41,583 nt of DNA from Halostagnicola kamekurae (GCF_900116205.1 NZ_FOZS01000010.1:1-41583); one strand, 5' to 3'; shown: positions 24,384-32,421, counted from the stretch's first letter. Made by a program: numbers and translations. The notes: generated from the letters alone by a model not told the origin.

Positions 24384-24919
24384 TTACGGACAGTCGCGCT
24401 CGCCGAACGAGCAAGCGAACGATCCCTGGTCGGCGACCCGCGTCTCGCCTGACGGGAGTGCGACAAGCATCGCTCGTCCACCGTAGCCGTGGATCTCGTC
24501 GTAACCGTGGACAATGACACACGAGATGTCGTCAGGCACTTTAACGCACTCGGAACGAGTGAACGGCTGTTCGGAGTGGGGGGTGTCAGGTCGCGCCAAC
24601 CGAAGAGCGTCCCGTTGAGGCGCTCGACCTGCCACCAGTTCGTGTAGCCGTCCTCGCCGTCGTCGTGGTGAAGCGCCACGTCGAACGCGTACGCGTCTCC
24701 GTCGTTAACGCTCACCTCGACGACGTTCGCCTCACGGAGGGGGAGGTCGTCGCCGTCGATCACGTCTCCGCCATCGTTCTTGTCGGTCCTGTTGACGTCG
24801 CTCGAGTCAATGTCCAAACTGAGGTCGCTACAGCCGGCCAACGCGGCGATCGCGAGCGTTCCCGCCGTACGCTCGAGTAGTCGCCGTCGGGACGGATCGG
24901 GTCCGGTCAGCTGCCACAA
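24384..24919 (-). pseudogene. lipoprotein gene with one frameshift in a C-run
   Basis: The first frame begins at a TTG (24919) directly after the upstream stop. It carries DPSRRRLLERTAGTLAIAAL followed by AGC (twin-arginine leader with lipobox Cys) and EANVVEVSVNDGDAYAFDVA, and runs to FGWRDLTPP. The homologous end (SEQPFTRSECVKV, YDEIHGYGGRAML, ADQGSFACSF) is in another frame down to 24384. The break falls at six consecutive C on the coding strand (24578-24583), so a single-base indel or a sequencing error explains it. Function unknown. Confidence 0.6.
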
Positions 24920-25192
24920 CTAGATCGTCTCGTCGGGATCGTGTTCCTCCACCATGCGCGCTGCTTCGTCGGCATACCGGTCACGAACGTCTGGATCCTC
25001 GACGGTCGCGAGGTCATCGGGAGAGACATCCTTCGCGGCAGTGACCGTGTCCAGGTCGACCGCCTGTACTGCGAGTTCCTTTCGGAAGGTTCGTGTTCCG
25101 TCGGGAGTCGCATAGGTGAGGATGATGAGGTCTCGATTGTCGTAATCGCGCTCGACCAGCCACACGCGAATGTCGGCCGACTCCGATGGCAT
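24920..25192 (-). CDS. conserved haloarchaeal small protein
   Basis: 90 residues. The first half is a probable beta-sheet segment (DIRVWLVERDYDNRDLIILT, then YATPDGTRTFRKELA). The second half is acidic and helical (DVRDRYADEAARMVEEHDP). It contains no cysteine. I recognise it as a hypothetical type seen in haloarchaea but with no named family. It is coupled to the downstream lipoprotein gene, whose TTG start directly follows its stop. Confidence 0.7.
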   Translation of the reverse strand: MPSESADIRVWLVERDYDNRDLIILTYATPDGTRTFRKELAVQAVDLDTVTAAKDVSPDDLATVEDPDVRDRYADEAARMVEEHDPDETI

Positions 25193-25284
25193 GAGAACCC
25201 AAACGGGAAGCGTAAGGGTAGTCGTTGGGGTTGAGAGTTTAGTGGCTTGAGAACCTCATCGGTATCCACGCCTTCGGCTCGAGA

Positions 25285-25629
25285 ATGTCACCACCGACGC
25301 TCGTCTACGACGACGATTGCGGGGTCTGTACTCGTGCAGCACGGTTTGTGGACCGCCGCGCGGCGATCGACATCGTCGGCTTTTCGGAACTCACGGACGA
25401 CCTGCAAGCGCGTTTGCCGCTCGACTACGAGGCGTGTGCGCATCTGGTTACCGACGAGACGACCTACTCCTGTGGGGCAGCGATGGAACGCGCCTACGAA
25501 CGGACCGGCCTTCTGCCATCGCAGTTTTTTCCGCTGTTTCGTCGCATTCCTGGATATGCACCCGTCCGCGAGTTCGTCTATCGCGTCGTCGCGTCGAACC
25601 GGCCGTCGATCGGCCGATTGCTACCGTAG
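25285..25629 (+). CDS. DCC-family (DUF393) thiol-disulfide oxidoreductase-like protein
   Basis: 114 residues. The family signature YDDDCGVCTRAARFVDRR gives C12 and C15 in a CxxC. LVTDETTYSCGAAMERAYE and FFPLFRRIPGYAPVREFVYR complete the fold. It has the thioredoxin-like DCC arrangement and is cytoplasmic. Substrates are unknown. In this setting it adds another dithiol protein to the island. Confidence 0.88.
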   Translation: MSPPTLVYDDDCGVCTRAARFVDRRAAIDIVGFSELTDDLQARLPLDYEACAHLVTDETTYSCGAAMERAYERTGLLPSQFFPLFRRIPGYAPVREFVYRVVASNRPSIGRLLP

Positions 25630-25722
25630 CTTCTCGAAAGCGTATAGGCAACCCGCTATTCCGACCGAGATTCGATCGAAAACAGACGGTAATCGAAGAA
25701 GGGCCGAACGCGTCCTGCAGCT

Positions 25723-26895
25723 TCAGAGGTCCAGAAGAAGCATCGACCCGTAGCCGAGACCGAACGCGAGTATGAACGATCCGACCCAGGCGGCAACGGT
25801 GAGTCCCAGCTTTCGCGGACTGACGCCGGCTCCGCCGGCGACCGCGGCCCCGCTGCCGACGATCGCACTCACGATGATCTCGTTGAACGAGACCGGGACT
25901 CCCAGCAGAACCGCGCTCTGTGCGATGAGAAACGAAGGGACGAGCGTCGCGATCGAGCGACGCGGCCCCAGCGACGCGTACTCCTGGGAGATCGACTTGA
26001 TCATTCGCGGGGCGCCCGTCCACGAGCCGACGAGGATTCCGACGCCGCCGCCGAGCAGGACTGCGATCGGCGATACCGTCGGCAGCTCCTCGAGCAGCGG
26101 GAACAGCGGTCCGACGGCGAGTCCCACTTGACTCGCGCCCGCCGAGAACGCCACGAGCGCACCCAGCGAGAGCAGGAACCGGCGCAGACCGCCGGCCTCG
26201 TCGCGACCGACGTCCCAGCGGACGACGGCCGCAGCGACAGCTCCGAAACCTAGCGAGACTGCGACTGTGGCGGCGGTACCGTCGAACGGAATCACAGTGG
26301 CGCCGCCGGTAGCGAGCGTCCCGCCGACCGACGCGAGGAACGCGAACTCGAGGTTCGCGACGACCGCGCCGACGATTCCGGCGAGGAGCGGAACGCTGAC
26401 GTCCTCGGGAACGTCCGGTCGCGGAAGAACACTCGCAATACCGTATGCGATGCCCCCGCCGACGAACGGCGTGAGGACCCAGACCGCGCCAATTTCGGCG
26501 TACTTCCCCCAGGCTGGATCGCCGCCGAGCGCGAGGCCGACGCCGACGACCGACCCGGTCACGGTGAACGCAGTCGCGATCGGATATCCCGTGTAGATCC
26601 CGATCGCCATCAGCCCGGCGCCGATCAGTAGGACGACGATGACGCCGCTGACAGGGAGGCTGATTCCGTCGACGAGGCCGCTGCCGACGGCTTCGGAGAC
26701 ACTTCCGCCCTGTGTCACCGCGCCAGCGAAGCCGAGAATTCCGACGAAAAACGCCGCACGCATGGTGGGAATAGCGTTCGCACCGACGGCTGGGGCGAAC
26801 GGGGTCGCGCCGCTCGAGCCGGCGCCGATGACCCACGCCATGAAGAGGCTCGCGATCGCGGCCGCTGCGAACAGGAGTATCATTGTGGGTTCCAT
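25723..26895 (-). CDS. PiT-family permease, possibly for sulfate or phosphate
   Basis: 390 residues with about ten hydrophobic helices in two related halves. The first PiT signature appears as GATPFAPAVGANAIPT (about 30-45) and the second as GSWTGAPRMIKSISQEYASL (about 300-320). The usual GAND of phosphate permeases is changed to GANA. The second-half motif around VPVSFNEIIVSAIVGSGAA is kept. Some PiT members (CysP of Bacillus) carry sulfate, which would fit this island, but the phosphate alternative is equally open from the sequence. It lies next to YeeE/YedE genes on the same strand. Confidence 0.82.
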   Translation of the reverse strand: MEPTMILLFAAAAIASLFMAWVIGAGSSGATPFAPAVGANAIPTMRAAFFVGILGFAGAVTQGGSVSEAVGSGLVDGISLPVSGVIVVLLIGAGLMAIGIYTGYPIATAFTVTGSVVGVGLALGGDPAWGKYAEIGAVWVLTPFVGGGIAYGIASVLPRPDVPEDVSVPLLAGIVGAVVANLEFAFLASVGGTLATGGATVIPFDGTAATVAVSLGFGAVAAAVVRWDVGRDEAGGLRRFLLSLGALVAFSAGASQVGLAVGPLFPLLEELPTVSPIAVLLGGGVGILVGSWTGAPRMIKSISQEYASLGPRRSIATLVPSFLIAQSAVLLGVPVSFNEIIVSAIVGSGAAVAGGAGVSPRKLGLTVAAWVGSFILAFGLGYGSMLLLDL

Positions 26896-26948
26896 CAGTG
26901 TACGAAAATCCTCCGTTTCAGTTCTCGAAACACGAAATTCGAACGGTG

Positions 26949-27410
26949 TTAGTCGGCGCTCACTGAGCCGGAGTCAGCGGCGGCACGCTTGCTGCGCCAG
27001 ACCCCCTGCAGGTAGGCGCCGGCGAACATGCCGACGAGCGCCCACAGGATGGTGACGTTGCCGATCCCAAGGCTGGCGTAGGCCGCGCCGGGACAGATCC
27101 CCGACAGTCCCCAGCCAACACCGAAGATCGCGCCGCCGATCAGGACGTTTCGATCGAACGATTTTAGCCGACGACGGTACACGTCGCCCGTCAGCGGTGC
27201 GCTGTCGCGAATCCGGGGCATGATCGCGAAGGCGATCCCGGAGACAATCGCGGCACCAAACATGACGAACGGCAGGCCGAAGTCCTCGAACTGGAGGAAG
27301 TCCAGCACGACTTCCGGCCGGGCCATGTGGCTGTACGCCAGTCCGAAGCCGAAGATCAGGCCGCCGACAAGGATCAGCGGCATGAACAGCGGATGGCGAT
27401 TTCTGCTCAT
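26949..27410 (-). CDS. YeeE/YedE-family half, second subunit
   Basis: 153 residues with four hydrophobic helices. The signature GVGWGLSGICPGAAYASLG (98-116) contains C106 at the site where YeeE/YedE (TsuA-like) proteins hold a cysteine for thiosulfate transfer. The longer transporters contain two such halves in one chain; here they are separate genes. The ATG is one base after the first subunit's stop. Confidence 0.9.
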   Translation of the reverse strand: MSRNRHPLFMPLILVGGLIFGFGLAYSHMARPEVVLDFLQFEDFGLPFVMFGAAIVSGIAFAIMPRIRDSAPLTGDVYRRRLKSFDRNVLIGGAIFGVGWGLSGICPGAAYASLGIGNVTILWALVGMFAGAYLQGVWRSKRAAADSGSVSAD

Positions 27411-27411
27411 C

Positions 27412-27924
27412 TTACGGACTCACCCCCATCGCCTGGACGATCTGGGCGGTCACGATCGCGACCGTCAGGAACGTGATCACGCCGACGATCGACGTTTTCG
27501 AGGCCGAGCCGACGCCGCATACCCCGTGGCCCGACGTGCAACCCTTCCCGACGCGCGTCCCGATCCCGACGAGGACGCCACCGAGCAGCAACCGCCAAGG
27601 CTGGACGTCGGTTGTCCACGTCCCGCCCTGCCAGAAGACGGCGTAGACCGCCGCTCCCAGAATAATTCCGAGCGTGAAGACGACGCGCCAGTTCCGGGAG
27701 CCGCGGTACTGCTTGAACCGTGACTGATCCGAAACGTACGACAGCGTCGACTCGAGGAACGTACTCGCGCCTGCGGCGATCCCCGTCCCGAGATAGATGA
27801 CGACTGCGCCGAGGCCGACGAGTAGTCCACCGATAGCGTACCGGGAGATGCCGTTGGGAAACGGCTCGGCGGGCACTATCTGACCCGGAGCGGCGAGTTC
27901 GGCGAGCATTGCGATCTCGATCAC
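27412..27924 (-). CDS. YeeE/YedE-family half, first subunit
   Basis: 170 residues from the ATG at 27924 (a second ATG six codons in is possible). Five hydrophobic helices are predicted. The signature VGKGCTSGHGVCGVGSAS contains C129 and C136, again the sulfur-handling position. Together with the second subunit it should form the complete inner-membrane channel for a sulfur anion such as thiosulfate. It starts 5 bp after the stop of the rhodanese-MBL gene at 27930, making a three-gene operon. Confidence 0.9.
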   Translation of the reverse strand: MIEIAMLAELAAPGQIVPAEPFPNGISRYAIGGLLVGLGAVVIYLGTGIAAGASTFLESTLSYVSDQSRFKQYRGSRNWRVVFTLGIILGAAVYAVFWQGGTWTTDVQPWRLLLGGVLVGIGTRVGKGCTSGHGVCGVGSASKTSIVGVITFLTVAIVTAQIVQAMGVSP

Positions 27925-27929
27925 GGTTA

Positions 27930-29123
27930 TCAGTCACCCGCCAGCGACTCTTGGCTGGCCGCGCAGTTGTTCGGGCCGAGCTCGAGTTCGAATGCTTCCT
28001 TGTCGTCGGCCTCCTGCTGCCCGAGATTCGTGGGAATGATGTCCTCGTAGTTGGCCGGACGGGGCGGCATATCCGAGAGAATCAGCTCGACGAACGCATC
28101 CTCGTCCATCGTCAGAGCGTCCATCTCCGACTCGATCTGGCCGATCGGTACCGTATAGGTGCCATCGTCGGCGGGATCGGCGGAGTCACTGAAGTGAGCC
28201 CCGCCGACGAGCGTGTCGTTAGGCAGAGTCAGCACGCGCTCCTGCAGCGACTCGTAGAGCTGGCGTGCGGCGTCTTCTGCGCCCTCGTCGCCCTCCTCTA
28301 AGTCGGGGCGGGCAACACTCTCGACGAACAGGCCGTCGCCAGTCGCAAGCAGCGAGTCCTCGATCAGGTACGAGGTCATCCCGGAGGTATGTCCGGGCGT
28401 GTAGACGGTTTCGATCGTGGCAGCACCGACTTCGAACTCGTCGCCGTCTGCTGCGAGAGTCATCTCGTCGGCGTAGGTGATACCACGGTCGACCGCCGCC
28501 TTGGGGATGACGCCCTCGACGCCCTCATCGGCGAGGTCGCGGATCCCCGAGATGTGATCCGCGTGGATGTGCGTGTCGATTGCGTACTTCAGGTCGACGC
28601 CCAGTTCGTTCACATCTTGGAAATAGCGGTCGGTGAATGCACGCAGTGGGTCAATCAAGGCCGCCTCGTCACCGTCAACGATGAGGTAGCCGAGACAGCC
28701 GCTCGAGGGACGCTGGTACTGGTAGAGCGTCCCCGCCCCGTCGTAGCGCTCGACCTCGACGCGCTCGTAGATGCGCGCCCAGCCGTTCATCCCATCCTCA
28801 AGGTGGTCGACGTCGTAGCCGCGCTCTCTCAACTGTGCGGCGACGTACTCGCTCGAACCACCCTTCGCACAGAGAACCGTAACTTCGCGGTCATCGGGAA
28901 TCTGTGCAAGGACATCATCATCAATTTCGTCGTCCAGGAACTCGAAGTACGGGATGTTGGTCGATTCAACGGTCTCTCCGTCGATCTTCCATTCGTTGTA
29001 CTCCGATTCCATGCGGGTATCGAGGAGCGTGACGTCCTCACCCGCGTCGATTCGTCCCTTCAATTCGTCTGGACTGACCGATTCGATCTCGACGTCCGGC
29101 ATTGGAAGATCCATATCGTCCAT
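27930..29123 (-). CDS. rhodanese-MBL fusion, persulfide dioxygenase-like, with YeeE pair
   Basis: 397 residues. The rhodanese domain has Cys85 in VLCAKGGSS. The MBL domain carries THIHADH (184-190), TPGHTSG (242-248), TGDGLF (261-266) and H310. The end PANYEDIIPTNLG is followed by ELGPNNCAAS, the same tail as in the paralogue at 16689, where it is C-terminal. It is likely to accept sulfane sulfur delivered by the transporter pair downstream and oxidise it to sulfite. An inverted repeat in its promoter carries the ATTGTRYA-type box. Confidence 0.92.
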   Translation of the reverse strand: MDDMDLPMPDVEIESVSPDELKGRIDAGEDVTLLDTRMESEYNEWKIDGETVESTNIPYFEFLDDEIDDDVLAQIPDDREVTVLCAKGGSSEYVAAQLRERGYDVDHLEDGMNGWARIYERVEVERYDGAGTLYQYQRPSSGCLGYLIVDGDEAALIDPLRAFTDRYFQDVNELGVDLKYAIDTHIHADHISGIRDLADEGVEGVIPKAAVDRGITYADEMTLAADGDEFEVGAATIETVYTPGHTSGMTSYLIEDSLLATGDGLFVESVARPDLEEGDEGAEDAARQLYESLQERVLTLPNDTLVGGAHFSDSADPADDGTYTVPIGQIESEMDALTMDEDAFVELILSDMPPRPANYEDIIPTNLGQQEADDKEAFELELGPNNCAASQESLAGD

Positions 29124-29153
29124 GTTGTACAGTTCCCAGTATCGGCTACTGGC

Positions 29154-29190
29154 ACTTAAGGGTTTGTGTAGTATTTCCTCTTATACACAA
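29154..29190 (-). promoter_or_regulatory. promoter of the rhodanese-MBL/YeeE operon with inverted repeat
   Basis: ttgtgta (29164-29170) and tacacaa (29184-29190) form a perfect inverted repeat 27 bp long, separated by 13 bases. It lies three bases ahead of the TATA-like cttaag (29154-29160 region), which is about 33 bp upstream of the ATG at 29123. Confidence 0.55.
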
Positions 29191-29286
29191 TATAGGCCAG
29201 TCAAACACAGCCCACTATTTCTATATGCGCGTATGTGGACGATAGCTAACTAATATTTCATCCTTCCCAGGACAGGGGTGTTCGTG

Positions 29287-29334
29287 TATTGTGCAATAAT
29301 CGGAGGTCTTATATGGGAGCACCCAATATTGTAT
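29287..29334 (+). promoter_or_regulatory. promoter of tusA-dsrE2 with two ATTGT boxes
   Basis: tattgtgcaata (29287-29298) is palindromic except for the two central bases. It precedes the TATA-like cttatatggg (29308-29317). A second element tattgtat (29327-29334) lies downstream near the expected transcript start. The tusA ATG follows at 29366. Confidence 0.5.
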
Positions 29335-29365
29335 GATAGCTCCAATACGGGGCCAGAACGAAACT

Positions 29366-29611
29366 ATGAGTTCGGAATACCAGACCACGGAGACGCTAGA
29401 CGTGAAAGGACAGTCGTGCCCGATGCCCATCGTGAAGACCAAGCAATCGATTGACGATCTCGAGGCCGGCGACGTCCTCGAGGTCGTCGCGACTGACTCG
29501 GGCAGCATGAGCGACATTCAGGGGTGGGCCGACGGCACCGACGGCGTCGAACTCCTCGAGCAGGTCGAGGAGAACGATTTGTACACTCACTACGTGAAGA
29601 AAACGGAATAA
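29366..29611 (+). CDS. tusA: TusA/SirA-family sulfur carrier
   Basis: 81 residues, the family size. LDVKGQSCPMPIVKTKQ contains the reactive C18 in the CPxP motif of TusA. The rest (VLEVVATDSGSMSDIQGW) matches the alpha/beta fold. The ATG at 29366 is chosen over an upstream in-frame ATG (29333) since homologues begin near MSSEY. It relays sulfane sulfur between rhodanese, DsrE proteins and acceptors. The stop overlaps the dsrE2 start (TAATG). Confidence 0.93.
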   Translation: MSSEYQTTETLDVKGQSCPMPIVKTKQSIDDLEAGDVLEVVATDSGSMSDIQGWADGTDGVELLEQVEENDLYTHYVKKTE

Positions 29612-30201
29612 TGAGCACGGATAACCCAACGACGGCAGTCGACGACGCCGATACGGACGTCGACGCCGCCGAGTTACAGGCGCTGCGCGAGCGCGTCGAG
29701 AAATTAGAAGAATCGATGGCAGCGGTGGACACTGGCGACGATCAGAAGAAGATGACCATCGTCGCGACACAGGGGAGCTTCGACATGGCGTATCCACCGT
29801 TAATCCTCGCGAGCACTGCGGCCGCCTTCGGCTGGGAGGTTGTCGTCTTCCACACATTTTGGGGCCTCGATATCCTCCACGAGGAGAAGTCGAAGGACCT
29901 CAAGTTGAGCGCCGTCGGCAACCCGAACATGCCAGTACCCAATGCCGTCGCTGCGCTGCCCGGCATGGACACGATGGCTACGAAGATGATGCAGAAGAAA
30001 ATCGACGAGAACGGGACTGCCACCATCGAGGAACTGATTGACCTCTCGCTCGAGAGCGGCGTCGACCTGCAGGCCTGTCAGATGACGATCGAACTGATGG
30101 ACTACGACGAGGACGACTTCTACGACGGCGTCACCACCGGCGTCGGCGCGGCCACCGCGTTGCAACACATGGCCGAATCCGACATTCAGCTCCTTGTCTA
30201 A
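29611..30201 (+). CDS. DsrE2-type sulfur-carrier protein
   Basis: 196 residues. After a hydrophilic head with a short coiled coil (ELQALRERVEKLEESM, about 21-36) comes the DsrE2 core: MTIVATQGSFDMAYPPLILA, VVVFHTFWGLDIL, NPNMPVPNAVAALPGMDTMA and LQACQMTIELM with C156. The coiled coil may mediate assembly. It is translationally coupled to tusA, a pairing seen in many sulfur oxidisers, and probably accepts sulfur from TusA. Confidence 0.92.
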   Translation: MSTDNPTTAVDDADTDVDAAELQALRERVEKLEESMAAVDTGDDQKKMTIVATQGSFDMAYPPLILASTAAAFGWEVVVFHTFWGLDILHEEKSKDLKLSAVGNPNMPVPNAVAALPGMDTMATKMMQKKIDENGTATIEELIDLSLESGVDLQACQMTIELMDYDEDDFYDGVTTGVGAATALQHMAESDIQLLV

Positions 30202-30204
30202 TCC

Positions 30205-30451
30205 ATGAGCGCCACCGAGTCAACGCGCTCAAAGCCGAGCCTACGCGTCCTCAAAGCGATTTCCGACGCGAAAGATGTCTCCCCCGACTGCCCTCAAGCC
30301 ACCGTTCAACGACGTTATGGATCCTGCTGCGCTGGACCGGTTGTTTGAACCGACCACTAGTGACGACTCGGTCCGAGGCGGACACATTCCGTTCTGGTAC
30401 CAAGGGTATGACGTAACAATCTCTTCAGATGATACCATCAAACTATCGTAA
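30205..30451 (+). pseudogene. HalOD1 output-domain protein with one frameshift
   Basis: The first frame, from the ATG at 30205, reads SLRVLKAISDAKDVSPDCP. A second frame then continues LKPPFNDVMDPAALDRLFEP, GGHIPFWYQGYDVTI and a TAA at 30449. This matches the short HalOD1 domain of haloarchaea. The switch lies in a C-rich stretch near 30280-30295, consistent with one indel. The start is 4 bases after the dsrE2 stop, so it was part of that operon. Confidence 0.65.
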
Positions 30452-30740
30452 GAAGAGTATGGTATTCGCTTTTACGACCTTCGCTATTGGCATTTTCATG
30501 CACCACTACACCCTGCGGTTGAATCATACGACGAAGAAGGTCTATAATCGATTAATTACTGAGCGATTTGTACTCATACTTGCTGTTAGTTTCCCTCTAT
30601 TGAAATTCTTTTCTTCAGACATTCTTTAGACCGTAACCATGCTCACTACACGTGCGAACTGAACAAGTACCATTCTTGGTTCTATGAAGATAATTTTTCT
30701 TTGACATAGATATTTACGTCTGATCGTGATTCAACAGCAT
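30452..30740. other. AT-rich spacer
   Basis: The base composition falls sharply relative to the sulfur island. I see only short frames and the TATA-like gatatttacg near 30711-30720 that could serve the following small gene. Confidence 0.35.
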
Positions 30741-30929
30741 ATGGAACCCAGAATCGAACGCCGGTGCCATATTTTGATTGGCAGTTCGATGATTCTACTG
30801 ACGATCGGAATTGGGTACTGCGTCATCGTCGGAACGTGCCTGGCCGACTTTCTGGTAGTGATCGCAGGACTCTTTCTTGGATGGGTGGGGTTATTCTACT
30901 GCGTTGGGAACTCTTCTATTTGGGGATAG
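30741..30929 (+). CDS. small two-helix membrane protein
   Basis: 62 residues from the ATG at 30741 (MEPRIERRCHILIGSSMILL). Two hydrophobic helices are predicted near 12-30 and 34-52, ending GLFYCVGNSSIWG. A TATA-like atatttacg lies about 25 bp upstream. The composition is AT-rich. I recognise no family, and the gene may be spurious. Confidence 0.4.
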   Translation: MEPRIERRCHILIGSSMILLTIGIGYCVIVGTCLADFLVVIAGLFLGWVGLFYCVGNSSIWG

Positions 30930-31057
30930 CCTCCCTAATGTCATTCCTATACTATGTTAGCTATAGGTCACTGTACGCCCTGTACTTGTCGCAGAGGTTA
31001 ACAAACCGCTAATCTTCTACGAATTGTAACAGTGCCTGAAATCCCACAGCGTAGCCG

Positions 31058-31984
31058 TTACACAATCAATTCGTCTAACGCATCACGGTGAGTCCGCACT
31101 GTTGTTGCTGAGACATCCGCAGCCTCCGCGACAGTCGACTGGGTGAGATACCACCCGTCTTCCCGCCCTGCTTTGTACAGACAGGCAGCAGCGAATCCCG
31201 ACGGTCGAACTCCTATCGTTAAGCCCGCTGATTTCGCCCACTCCGCCAACTCTGTAGCTCGGTGGCGAATCCGATCCGGAACCTCGAGTTCCGAGGCAAG
31301 TCGGGGCACGAACTCGCGTGGTGCAACAGGCGCGGCTGGCAACCCAAGATTTGCGTTCATCGTCTTGTACGCGTTCCGAACTCGAGAGTGCTCAACACGT
31401 GCAAGTTCCGTAACGTCCTCGAGCGTTCTTGAGAGGCCGTTGCATCGACAGGCACCGTAGACGCTGGCTGCGGCCATCGCTTCAATTGACCGGCCCGGAA
31501 GTAGGTCTTCGTTCTGGGCACTGCGGAAGAGCTGACACGCCTGGTCACGAATCGATTCAGATAACTCGAGCACGCCTGCAATCCGACGGACTTCACCGAG
31601 CCCCTGTGCGAGGTTGCGCTCGGCTTTCGACCGAAACCGCCCTCGAGAGTGCTCCCGTCGGAGCCGCCCCAACTGTCGTCGCTTCCGTCCAGCAAGCATG
31701 TTCCCGTTTGCATCGGTTCCACGCCCGATCTCGGTGGAGAGCCCTCGGTCATGCCGGGCGGCTGTCAGCGTGGCACCTGTTCGCTTCCGTTCGTCTCGAT
31801 CGCAGGCTCGCCACTCGGGCCCGTGGTCTGTTCGTTGTTCGTCGACGATGAGGCCACACTTCTTACAGATAGTTTCGACCGTATTGGTGGTAACCCGGCC
31901 ACCACATTCGGGACAGCGGTTCGAATTCGATTCATCTTGGACGTTTTCGCCAACCGTCGTCGTGTAGATGTCTCTCGTTGCCAT
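31058..31984 (-). CDS. tfb: transcription initiation factor IIB (TFB)
   Basis: 308 residues from the ATG at 31984. The N-terminal zinc ribbon is CPEC (24-27) and CKKC (40-43). A B-finger/linker region follows (EWRACDRDERKRTGATLTA), then two cyclin-like repeats from about 112 and 205. Haloarchaea carry several TFBs that select different promoter sets, so an accessory TFB here could direct expression of the region. The gene has a leader of about 60-70 bp containing a hairpin that recurs twice elsewhere in the window. Confidence 0.94.
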   Translation of the reverse strand: MATRDIYTTTVGENVQDESNSNRCPECGGRVTTNTVETICKKCGLIVDEQRTDHGPEWRACDRDERKRTGATLTAARHDRGLSTEIGRGTDANGNMLAGRKRRQLGRLRREHSRGRFRSKAERNLAQGLGEVRRIAGVLELSESIRDQACQLFRSAQNEDLLPGRSIEAMAAASVYGACRCNGLSRTLEDVTELARVEHSRVRNAYKTMNANLGLPAAPVAPREFVPRLASELEVPDRIRHRATELAEWAKSAGLTIGVRPSGFAAACLYKAGREDGWYLTQSTVAEAADVSATTVRTHRDALDELIV

Positions 31985-32013
31985 GAATTTCTCGAGGGAC
32001 GTCGTGGATCGCA

Positions 32014-32060
32014 CTTCTCAGAACGCCCCTCACCCGAAAGGGGCCAATAAACTCACAGCA
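32014..32060 (-). repeat. promoter-associated repeat, copy upstream of tfb
   Basis: Minus-strand gagtttattgg, then cccctttcgggtgagggg and cgttctgaga, lies ahead of tfb. The same order (gtttat, C-run hairpin, gtgaggcgttc) occurs at 38093-38197 and 40364-40461. The TATA-like ttatt and a following hairpin suggest a promoter plus 5' leader. Confidence 0.5.
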
Positions 32061-32421
32061 AGGCAGGTGACAGGATGGTTTCGTGCGGTGGTGAACGCCT
32101 CGAGGGTGCTTAGTCGCACTGAGACGTGACTCACTGCGGAAGACGTCAAGAGTATACTGTATCGACTAAGAGGAGATCTGGGCTCTGTTGCAATTCTCAG
32201 CGGCAAACTGGGGAAGAAATCCTAACTCGTTCTCGAATGCTCTAGAGAGTATGATGGCGTCACTCTGATCAGCATGATACGGATTGTATTAGCGATCCTC
32301 ATCGTCAACCGACCTTGTAAGAGTAGAGTTGGTTTTCTCTACAGAGAAACAAGGTGAGTGCCTCAGGGCTTGACCCCGAGGGGGTTCGCGGCGTAGCACC
32401 TCTTAGGTCGTCTATCGGCAG
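32061..32421. other. intergenic region without a recognised gene
   Basis: No supported gene. The sequence gggctctgttgcaattctc near 32170 resembles terminal repeats of IS6-type elements, but no transposase or second end is visible. Minor repeats only. Confidence 0.3.

Noticed and set aside
23398-24522. Long minus-strand frame opposite the MetE-like gene
   Set aside because: Antisense shadow of a well-supported gene; no domain.
25448-26836. Long arginine-rich minus-strand frame
   Set aside because: It is the shadow of the PiT permease gene; an Arg/Ser-rich translation is typical of off-frame reading of GC-rich genes.
32170-32190. IS6-type terminal repeat (gggctctgttgcaattctc)
   Set aside because: Only one weakly matching end, no transposase and no second end nearby.
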